A DNA stretch of 64,000 bases from Microbacteriaceae bacterium (GTDB taxonomy: Bacteria; Actinomycetota; Actinomycetes; Actinomycetales; Microbacteriaceae), in NCBI GenBank assembly GCA_009780695.1, contig WQZN01000001.1, positions 248,001 through 312,000 on the forward strand, given 5' to 3'. Each line of letters starts with the position of its first letter. The stretch's first letter is position 1. Shown in pieces: positions 43,344 through 50,118 of this stretch. The notes beneath the pieces are model-generated. The model ran no database searches, was not told where the DNA came from, and saw nothing but the letters and a program-made list of their open reading frames with translations. A program made the translations under genes and the position numbers.

Positions 43344-44678
43344 GTGAGCACCGCCCCGAGCCCCGCCGACGCGGCATCCGTCGACCTCAAGATCCCGACC
43401 CGCAAGATCCTCGCGTGGGGTGCGTGGGACTGGGGCTCGAGCGCCTTCAACGCCGTCGCGACGACCTTCGTCTTCACCGTCTATCTGACGGGCAAGAGCT
43501 TCGGCGACGTCACGCACAACTCGGCGGCCCTCGGCTTCGCGCTCGGCGTCGCGGGCGTGCTCGTCGCGCTGACCGCGCCGGCGACGGGCGAGCTGACGGA
43601 TGCCGCGGGCAAGCGCAAGCTGTGGCTCGGCATCTTCTCGGGGCTCGTGGCCCTGTCGCTCCTCGCCACGGTGTTCGTCAAGGCCGACCCCGCGTTCCTG
43701 TGGTTCGGCATCGTCGTGATCGCGCTCGGCACCGTGTTCTACGAGCTCGCGGCCGTGAATTACAACGCGATGCTCACGCAGGTGTCGACCCCGAAGACGA
43801 TCGGCAAGGTCTCGGGGCTCGGCTGGGGCCTCGGCTACGTCGGCGGCATCGTGCTGCTGCTCATCGTCTACGTGCTCTTCATCTCGGGCGACGGCGGGGC
43901 GCTGCACGTCTCGACGGCCGGCGGCTGGAACATCCGCCTCTCCATGCTCATCGCGACGATCTGGTTCGCGGTCTTCGCGATCCCCGTGCTCGTCGCCGTG
44001 AAGGAGAACCGCGCCCCCACCGACCTCGCACGGCAGCGCCGCTCGTTCTTCAGCGCGTACGTCGAGCTGTGGCACACGCTCGTCGAGCTGTGGCGGGTCA
44101 GCCGCAACACCATCTGGTTCCTGCTCGCGTCCGCGATCTTCCGCGACGGGCTCACCGGCGTCTTCACCTTCGGCGGCGTGCTCGCCGCGGGCAGCTTCGG
44201 CTTCTCGAGCGGCGAGGTCATCATCTTCGCCATCGCGGCGAACATCGTCGCCGGCGTCTCGACCATCGCGAGCGGGCCGCTCGACGACCGCGTCGGCCCG
44301 AAGCCCGTCATCATCACGTCGCTGATCGGGCTCGTCATCGCAGGCTCGCTCGTGTTCGTGTTCCACTCGGGCGGCCAGACCGTGTTCTGGGTCTTCGCCC
44401 TGATCCTCTGCCTGTTCGTCGGGCCGGCCCAGTCGTGCTCGCGCACGTTCCTCGCGCGCGTCATCCCCGAGGGCCGCGAGGGCGAGGTGTTCGGGCTGTA
44501 TGCCACGACCGGCCGCGCCGCGACCTTCCTCGCGCCGACCGCCTTCGGCCTGTTCGTCACTCTGTTCGGGCACCAGATCTACGGCATCATCGGCATCGTC
44601 ATCGTGCTGCTCATCGGCCTGCTCGTCATGCTGCCCGTCAAGGCCAGCCAGGAGAAGCTGGCGGCGAAGGCGCGCTGA
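43344..44678 (+). CDS. MFS transporter, UMF1-type
   Basis: A 444-residue membrane protein with about 12 segments and a long loop in the middle (NRAPTDLARQRRSFFSAYVE). LAWGAWDWGSSAFNAVATTF (about 22-41) is the UMF1/Atg22-like opening; NYNAMLTQVSTPKTIGKVSG and RTFLARVIPEGREGEVFGLY are typical of the group, whose substrates are largely unknown (vacuolar amino-acid efflux in yeast Atg22). GTG 43344 is chosen by its -10 box rather than upstream ATGs. It ends just before a 58-bp palindrome. Confidence 0.85.
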   Translation: MSTAPSPADAASVDLKIPTRKILAWGAWDWGSSAFNAVATTFVFTVYLTGKSFGDVTHNSAALGFALGVAGVLVALTAPATGELTDAAGKRKLWLGIFSGLVALSLLATVFVKADPAFLWFGIVVIALGTVFYELAAVNYNAMLTQVSTPKTIGKVSGLGWGLGYVGGIVLLLIVYVLFISGDGGALHVSTAGGWNIRLSMLIATIWFAVFAIPVLVAVKENRAPTDLARQRRSFFSAYVELWHTLVELWRVSRNTIWFLLASAIFRDGLTGVFTFGGVLAAGSFGFSSGEVIIFAIAANIVAGVSTIASGPLDDRVGPKPVIITSLIGLVIAGSLVFVFHSGGQTVFWVFALILCLFVGPAQSCSRTFLARVIPEGREGEVFGLYATTGRAATFLAPTAFGLFVTLFGHQIYGIIGIVIVLLIGLLVMLPVKASQEKLAAKAR

Positions 44679-44711
44679 GCCCCGGCCGATGCGCCCATCC
44701 GTCGGCGCAGG

Positions 44712-44769
44712 GTGCCCGTCCGTCGTGGATGTGCCCGGACGTCCGGGCACATCCACGACAGACGGGCAC
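44712..44769. repeat. 58-bp GTGCCC/GGGCAC palindrome, copy 1
   Basis: One mismatch in 29-bp arms; centre CCGGAC-GTCCGG. It lies 33 nt after the UMF1 stop. The preceding GCGCCCATCCGTCGGC is also conserved at copy 2. Confidence 0.9.
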
Positions 44770-44844
44770 AACTCCGACCGCGCCCGACACTTCCGATCGC
44801 GGTGGTGGTCGAGGATGTCGGCGGCGATCACACCCCTCAACGGG

Positions 44845-44877
44845 TTGACGGCGAGCGTGAGTGAATGTACATTCACT
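44845..44877 (+). promoter_or_regulatory. tetR promoter with overlapping operator
   Basis: TTGACG (44845-44850), 17-nt spacer, TACATT (44868-44873). The perfect 18-bp palindrome AGTGAATGTACATTCACT (44860-44877) covers the -10 box. The ATG at 44881 begins 7 nt after the -10, so the mRNA is leaderless. Confidence 0.8.
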
Positions 44878-44880
44878 TAC

Positions 44881-45447
44881 ATGACGCAACGCGCGAACAC
44901 CCTCTCCACCGCAGACGCACGGCGACCCGTCGTCGCCGCCGCCGCGGTGCGGGCGTTCGCGCGCGGCGGCTACCACGGCACGACCATCGCCGCGGTGGGC
45001 GCCGAGGCGGGCATCTCGACCGCCTACGTGTTCAAGCTGTTCCCCGGCAAGGAGCAGCTCTTCGTCGCCGCGCTCGACTACTGCTTCGAGCAGATCGAGG
45101 CGGCGCTCGAGGCCGGGGCGCAGGCGGCGCAGGATGTCTCGGCCGCCGGCATCCTCGATGCGATGGGCGACGCGTACGCCGAGCTCATCTCCGACCGCGC
45201 CCTGCTCCTGCTGCAGGTGCACGCGCAGTCCGTGGCGGATGTCCCCGAGATCGGCGCAGCCCTGCGCCGCGGCCTCGAGCGCATCACGCGGTTCGCCCAG
45301 GCGCGCTCCGGCGCGGCGGACGCCGACGTGCAGCGCTTCATCGCCTTCGGGCAGCTCTGCCACCTCATCGTCACAGCCGGCATCGCCGACCTCGACGACG
45401 GCTGGGCCGGCGTGCTCAACGCCGGCATCCGCCACCCGCGCGGCTGA
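44881..45447 (+). CDS. TetR-family regulator
   Basis: A 188-residue repressor. Residues about 10-55 carry the TetR helix-turn-helix (VVAAAAVRAFARGGYHGTTI, GISTAYVFKLFPGKEQLF); the helical C-terminus is the ligand/dimer domain. An 18-bp palindrome overlaps its own promoter, and a near copy precedes the MFS gene at 45531, so it most likely represses itself and that exporter until a substrate binds. Confidence 0.9.
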   Translation: MTQRANTLSTADARRPVVAAAAVRAFARGGYHGTTIAAVGAEAGISTAYVFKLFPGKEQLFVAALDYCFEQIEAALEAGAQAAQDVSAAGILDAMGDAYAELISDRALLLLQVHAQSVADVPEIGAALRRGLERITRFAQARSGAADADVQRFIAFGQLCHLIVTAGIADLDDGWAGVLNAGIRHPRG

Positions 45448-45487
45448 CGAGACACCCTCGTCATCCGCGTCCTTCCTTGCCTTTCAA

Positions 45488-45505
45488 AGTGAATGATCAA
45501 TCACT
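45488..45505. promoter_or_regulatory. second TetR operator
   Basis: AGTGAATGATCAATCACT is a palindrome with one mismatched pair and shares AGTGAATG...TCACT with 44860-44877. It lies 25 nt before the MFS start. Confidence 0.75.
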
Positions 45506-45530
45506 CACCGCCTCGCTCCAGGAGCAGAAC

Positions 45531-46805
45531 ATGACTTCCACCACGCTCGACACCGCCGCCACGACCCCCACGCAGCCCCGCAGCACCCGCCGCTGGGCCG
45601 CACTCACGATGCTCACGCTCGCCCAGTTCCTCGTGGTGCTGGACGCGAGCATCGTCAACATCGCCCTGCCCGCCGCGGGCCGGGACCTCGGCATGGGCAC
45701 GACCGCACTGTCGTGGGTGATCACGGCGTACGTGCTGACCTTCGGCGTCCTGCTGCTGCCGGGCGGCCGGCTCGCCGACCGGCTGGGCCATCGCCGGATG
45801 CTGCTCACCGGGGTCGTCGGCTTCGCCCTCGCCTCCGCAGCCGCCGGCCTCGCCACGAGCGGCGCGATGCTGATCGCGGCGCGCATCGTGCAGGGCGCCT
45901 CGGCCGCGCTGCTCGCCCCGGCGGCGCTCGCGCTGCTCACCCAGCTGTTCCCCGAGCCGCGCGAGCGCGGCACGGCGCTCGGCATCTGGGGCGCCGTCGC
46001 GGGCAGCGGCTCGGCGGCCGGCGTGCTGTTCGGCGGCCTGCTCACGGCCGGCTTCGGCTGGCCCGCGGTGTTCTACGTGAACCTGCCGATCGCCGCGATC
46101 GCGGTGATCGGGGCGGCGCGGCTGATCAGGCGCGACCCGGGCCCGCGCCCGGGCATCCGCACCCCGATCCTGCCCGTTGCACTGCTGCGCAACCGCGCCA
46201 TCGTCGCCGGCGACCTCGTGATGCTGCTCATCGGCGGCGCGATGGTCGCCATGTTCTTCGCCCTGTCGGTGTTCCTGCAGCAGGTGCTCGGCTACGGAGC
46301 GCTCGCCGCCGGCCTCAGCCAGCTGCCGCTCGCCGCGGCGCTCGTGCTCGCCGCCGGGGCCGTGCCCGCGGTGTCGGCGCAGCTCGGCGTGCGCGGCACG
46401 CTCGCGGCATCGCTCATCGTGTTCGCCGGCGGGTTGGCCTGGCTGTCTCTGGCATCCGCCTCGGCGTCGTTCGTCGGCGGCCTGCTCGGGCCGACGCTGC
46501 TCATCGGCGCCGGGCTCGGCGGGGCGTTCATCACCACCACCCAGCTCGCCGTCGACGGGGTGCCCGAGCACGACTCGGGCTTCGCGAGCGGGCTGCTCAA
46601 CACCGCCCAGCAGCTCGGCGGCGCGGCGGGGGTCGCCGTCCTCGCGGCGATCGCGGCGGCGCACACGGATGTCATGACCGCGGCCGGCGCGAGCCCCGAG
46701 GTCGCGCTGACCGGAGGTTTCGCGCTCCTGTTCCGCATCGCGGGCGGTCTCGCGCTCGGCGCGGCGGCCGTGGCGCTCACGCTCCGCGAGCGGCGCCGCG
46801 CCTGA
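45531..46805 (+). CDS. MFS transporter, DHA2-like, TetR-controlled
   Basis: A 424-residue exporter. LVVLDASIVNIALPAAGRDL (about 37-56), GGRLADRLGHRRMLL (motif A) and RIVQGASAALLAPAAL are DHA2 hallmarks. At 424 residues it is shorter than 14-segment DHA2 proteins (about 460 or more) and likely has 12-13 segments. AGGAG precedes the ATG. The operator at 45488-45505 ties it to the TetR gene upstream. It ends before a 58-bp palindrome. Confidence 0.88.
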   Translation: MTSTTLDTAATTPTQPRSTRRWAALTMLTLAQFLVVLDASIVNIALPAAGRDLGMGTTALSWVITAYVLTFGVLLLPGGRLADRLGHRRMLLTGVVGFALASAAAGLATSGAMLIAARIVQGASAALLAPAALALLTQLFPEPRERGTALGIWGAVAGSGSAAGVLFGGLLTAGFGWPAVFYVNLPIAAIAVIGAARLIRRDPGPRPGIRTPILPVALLRNRAIVAGDLVMLLIGGAMVAMFFALSVFLQQVLGYGALAAGLSQLPLAAALVLAAGAVPAVSAQLGVRGTLAASLIVFAGGLAWLSLASASASFVGGLLGPTLLIGAGLGGAFITTTQLAVDGVPEHDSGFASGLLNTAQQLGGAAGVAVLAAIAAAHTDVMTAAGASPEVALTGGFALLFRIAGGLALGAAAVALTLRERRRA

Positions 46806-46836
46806 GCGCTGAAGTGCGCCCATCCGTCGGCACAAG

Positions 46837-46894
46837 GTGCCCACCTGTCGCGGATGTGCCCGGACGTCCGGGCACATCCGCGACAGGTGGGCAC
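46837..46894. repeat. 58-bp GTGCCC/GGGCAC palindrome, copy 2 (perfect)
   Basis: All 29 base pairs of each arm match around CCGGAC-GTCCGG. It begins 31 nt after the stop of the MFS gene and before the alarmone synthetase promoter. Confidence 0.97.
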
Positions 46895-47010
46895 ATCCGC
46901 GAGCGCCGCCACGGCGGTCACACCGTTGCGCCGAGCGCACCTACGCGGGCAGCGAACGCCCTTTCTGCAACACAAACCCGGTTTCCGTCATCCGCTCAGC
47001 CAATTCGGGT

Positions 47011-47016
47011 TAGCTT
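47011..47016 (+). promoter_or_regulatory. -10 box, leaderless promoter of alarmone synthetase
   Basis: TAGCTT, 6 nt before the GTG at 47023. Confidence 0.5.
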
Positions 47017-47022
47017 CGAGAC

Positions 47023-47856
47023 GTGTCCGAGGTCGTCCCGCTCAATCCCGCCCCCTTCGAGGGCCCCGATAAGCGCATCGTGACCGAGCAGACGGAATCG
47101 GCACTCGAGCAGCTCGACGACGCGGCGCTCAACGAGATCTACGCGATGCGCGACGACTTCGCGCGGTTCATGATGCCGTACAAGTTCGCGATGGACGAGG
47201 TCATGACGAAGATCTCGATCCTGCGCGAGGAGTTCGCCCAGCTGCACGCCGAGAACCCCATCGAGCACGTCAACTCGCGGCTCAAGTCGACCGAGTCGGT
47301 GCTGCAGAAGGTCGCTCGGCGGGGCATCGAGCCCTCGTACGCGGCGATCCGCCAGAACATCACCGACATCGCGGGCATCCGCGTCGTCTGCTCGTTCACG
47401 AGCGACGTCTACAAGGTGTTCAACGCGCTCACGAAGCAGTCGGACGTGCGCCTGCTCGCCGTCAAGGACTACATCGCCAACCCCAAGCCGAACGGCTACA
47501 AGAGCCTGCACGCGATCATCGAGATCCCCGTGTTCCTCTCCGACGGGCCCGTTCCCGTGATCGTCGAGGTGCAGCTGCGCACCGTCGCGATGGACTTCTG
47601 GGCCAGCCTCGAGCACAAGATCTACTACAAGTACGACCGCGCGGTGCCGGCGGAGATGCTGCGCGGGCTCAAGGAGGCGGCGGATGTCGCATCCGACCTC
47701 GACGTGAAGATGGAAGGCCTGCACGACGAAGTGCGTCGGGCGAAGCCCGACACGATAAGAACTGAGGATCTGCACGACGAGGTCCGCCGCGCGCACCCCG
47801 ACCAGCTGAACACCGCCGACCTGCGCGAGGTGCGCGGCGGCCCGCACGCGATCTGA
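47023..47856 (+). CDS. small alarmone synthetase (GTP pyrophosphokinase)
   Basis: A 277-residue RelA/SpoT-domain protein that makes (p)ppGpp from GTP/GDP and ATP. ITDIAGIRVVCSFTSDV (about 117-133), GYKSLH (158-163) and EVQLRT carry the synthetase motifs. There is no HD hydrolase, TGS or ACT domain, so it is a RelQ/RelP-like small synthetase. It is longer than the usual 210-240 because of a 17-residue tandem duplication at 233-249 and 250-266 (LHDEVRRAKPDTIRTED / LHDEVRRAHPDQLNTAD). GTG start by its -10 box. Confidence 0.9.
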   Translation: MSEVVPLNPAPFEGPDKRIVTEQTESALEQLDDAALNEIYAMRDDFARFMMPYKFAMDEVMTKISILREEFAQLHAENPIEHVNSRLKSTESVLQKVARRGIEPSYAAIRQNITDIAGIRVVCSFTSDVYKVFNALTKQSDVRLLAVKDYIANPKPNGYKSLHAIIEIPVFLSDGPVPVIVEVQLRTVAMDFWASLEHKIYYKYDRAVPAEMLRGLKEAADVASDLDVKMEGLHDEVRRAKPDTIRTEDLHDEVRRAHPDQLNTADLREVRGGPHAI

Positions 47857-47864
47857 GTCGCCCC

Positions 47865-47870
47865 TAGGCT
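47865..47870 (+). promoter_or_regulatory. -10 box, leaderless promoter of FadR-type gene
   Basis: TAGGCT, 7 nt before the ATG at 47878. Confidence 0.5.
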
Positions 47871-47877
47871 CGTGACC

Positions 47878-48555
47878 ATGGCCGTCACCGACGAGGCGAT
47901 CCTCAAGATCAAGCAGATGATCCTCGACGGGCGGCTGCGCCCCGGCGACCGGCTGCCGCCCGAGAAGGAGCTGAGCGATTCGCTCGGCCTGTCCCGCAGT
48001 TCGCTGCGCGAGGCGGTGAAGGCGCTCGAGATCATCCGCGTGCTCGACGTGCGCCGCGGCGACGGCACCTACGTCACCAGCCTCGAGCCGGGCCTGCTGC
48101 TCGAGGCGATGTCGTTCGTCGTCGACCTGCACGAGGACGCCTCGGTGCTCGAGCTGTTCGCCGTGCGGCGCATCCTCGAGCCGGCGGCCGCCGCGATGGC
48201 GGCCGGGCGGGTGACGGCCGACGACGTCGAGCGGCTGCGCCGGCTGATGGCCGCCGTCGACCACAGCGCCACGATCGAGGACCTCGTCGCCCACGATCTC
48301 GCGTTCCACCACGGCATCGCCGAGCTGTCGGGCAACGGCTATCTCACGAGCCTGCTCTCGGGCCTGTCGAGCGGCACGCAGCGCGCCCGCGTGTGGCGCG
48401 GGCTCACCGAGGAGAACGTCGTGTCGCGCACCCTCTCGGAACACGCCGCGATCGTCGACGCGCTGGCCGCGGGGGATGCCGAGCTCGTGCGCGCGCGCGT
48501 CACGGTGCACATCGCCGGCGTCGAGGACTGGCTGCGCACCGCGGTCGTCGTCTGA
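47878..48555 (+). CDS. FadR-subfamily GntR regulator
   Basis: A 225-residue regulator. N-terminal GntR winged helix (KIKQMILDGRLRPGDRLPPE, LGLSRSSLREAVKALE, about 9-57); C-terminal FCD domain (about 88-215) with the His-containing metal/ligand segment (LAFHHGIAELSGN, LSEHAAIVDAL, ARVTVHI). The family senses carboxylates and sugar acids. It is a possible regulator of the fucose cluster 5-8 kb away, but no adjacent target shows this. It converges with the chitinase-like gene with 3 nt between stops. Confidence 0.88.
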   Translation: MAVTDEAILKIKQMILDGRLRPGDRLPPEKELSDSLGLSRSSLREAVKALEIIRVLDVRRGDGTYVTSLEPGLLLEAMSFVVDLHEDASVLELFAVRRILEPAAAAMAAGRVTADDVERLRRLMAAVDHSATIEDLVAHDLAFHHGIAELSGNGYLTSLLSGLSSGTQRARVWRGLTEENVVSRTLSEHAAIVDALAAGDAELVRARVTVHIAGVEDWLRTAVVV

Positions 48556-48558
48556 GCG

Positions 48559-50118
48559 CTACGCGCCGCCCTTCGCGTCCGCGATGAGCTGCTGGATCTG
48601 CGTGCTCGTCAGCGCCACCCAGGGCGACGAATCCGGCGACGCCTGCGAGGCGTCCGGGCTGTCGCCCTGCGTCCACCACTTCGCCTGGTAGGGCACGCCG
48701 TCGAGCTCGACGACCGTTCCGGCCTTGTAGGCCGTCGCCGGGTTCCACGCGGGCACGAGCCCGGCCGGGACCGTCGGCTGCGGGATCGGCGTCTCGCCGG
48801 GCAGCACCGGGCCGATGAGGGTCCACGGCGTCTCCCAGGTGTTCAGCACGGGGTTGTCGGGGGCGTCGCCCTGCGTCCACCACTTGGCCTGGTAGACATT
48901 GCGGCGCCACACGACCTTCGTGCCCGCCGGGTAGGCGCCGGTCGGGCTCCAGATCTGGTACGGGCTCGTCGCCGGGTCGTCGGTGGGCTGCTGGGTCGCG
49001 ACCGGCTCGGCCGTCGTCCGGGCGCGCGAGGACAGCGCGATCCGCTGGCTGAAACCCTTGCCGAGGGTCGCGGCGAAGGTGGCGGAGCCCTGGGCGACGC
49101 CGCTGCACGCGTCCGACACGATCGTCACGTCGACGTAGTTCGCGCTGCAGCTGCGGTCGCGGTTCGCCGACCACATCGACATCCGCCCGATGCCCTGCTG
49201 CCGCGCGAAGGCGTTCAGCTTCACGGCGTCGCCGAGCGTGAACGTCTCGCCCGCCACGTCGTTCTGGCCGATCATGGGCGTCGCGCCGATCTTGCGCCAC
49301 AGGGTCGCCGAGGTCAGCGGCGTGTGATGGCGCTGATAGAGGATGCCGAGCTGACGGTGCGTCTGGGTGAGCGCCTGCTCCGAGCCCTCGAGCATCGAGG
49401 TGCCGGCGGGGAGGCTCTCGCCGTAGTTCATGGTCATCACGTTCACACCCGCGAGGTCGACCCCGGCCGAGAGCATCGCGGTGACGACCGCCTGCCCGTC
49501 GGGGGTCAGGCCGTCCGGGGTGGCGGGCAGCGTCAGCCACACGGCGAGCTCGTCGCCGGCATCCCGCCGCTGCTGCTGCAGCCGCGCGACGGCCTCGGCG
49601 CGACGATCGACCGACGCCGTGTCGGAGATGGCGTCGCCCTCGATGTCGAAGTCGGCGGTGCTCGCGTCATAGCGGTCGAGCACGGCGGCGTAGGCCCGCT
49701 GCAGCGCGTCGGCGCTCGTGCACGCGAGGGCAAGCTCGGTGTTCGCCTGGCCGCCGAAGGACACGGCGATGTCGCCGCCCTGCTGCCGCGTGCGGGCGAT
49801 GCGCCTGTCCAGGTCGAGGTCGCCGCTGGCCGCGCCGAGGGTCTCGACGCCGCCCCACGACGGCGTGCAGTCGGTCGCCGACGCCGCCACCACGAAGCTG
49901 AGGACGCTGTCCTCGGTGTGCGTGGACGCGAGGTTCTCGAAGGCGTACTGCGGCGTCGCCGTCACGTCGACGTACGGCGCGAACCAGGGCACGACGTCGC
50001 GGCTGTCCGCGTTCGCCTGCCACTGCACGTAGCCGAACGCGCCGCCGGCGATCACCACCAGGGGGACGAGCACGGCGACGACGACACGGAACGGGGAGAT
50101 CCTGCCCGGGCGCGCCAT
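48559..50118 (-). CDS. membrane-anchored GH18 chitinase-like protein with two chitin-binding modules
   Basis: A 519-residue extracellular protein. N-terminal anchor or signal helix at about 11-30; GH18-like barrel about 40-350 with the catalytic Asp156-x-Asp158-x-Glu160 (ADFDIEG); a linker with TTAEPVATQQPTDDPATSP; then two ChiC/CBM5/12-type modules (about 400-455 and 460-515), each with YQAKWWTQGD. GH18 enzymes cleave beta-1,4-GlcNAc chains. It overlaps the upstream glycosyltransferase gene by one base, so the two are coupled. Confidence 0.85.
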   Translation of the reverse strand: MARPGRISPFRVVVAVLVPLVVIAGGAFGYVQWQANADSRDVVPWFAPYVDVTATPQYAFENLASTHTEDSVLSFVVAASATDCTPSWGGVETLGAASGDLDLDRRIARTRQQGGDIAVSFGGQANTELALACTSADALQRAYAAVLDRYDASTADFDIEGDAISDTASVDRRAEAVARLQQQRRDAGDELAVWLTLPATPDGLTPDGQAVVTAMLSAGVDLAGVNVMTMNYGESLPAGTSMLEGSEQALTQTHRQLGILYQRHHTPLTSATLWRKIGATPMIGQNDVAGETFTLGDAVKLNAFARQQGIGRMSMWSANRDRSCSANYVDVTIVSDACSGVAQGSATFAATLGKGFSQRIALSSRARTTAEPVATQQPTDDPATSPYQIWSPTGAYPAGTKVVWRRNVYQAKWWTQGDAPDNPVLNTWETPWTLIGPVLPGETPIPQPTVPAGLVPAWNPATAYKAGTVVELDGVPYQAKWWTQGDSPDASQASPDSSPWVALTSTQIQQLIADAKGGA

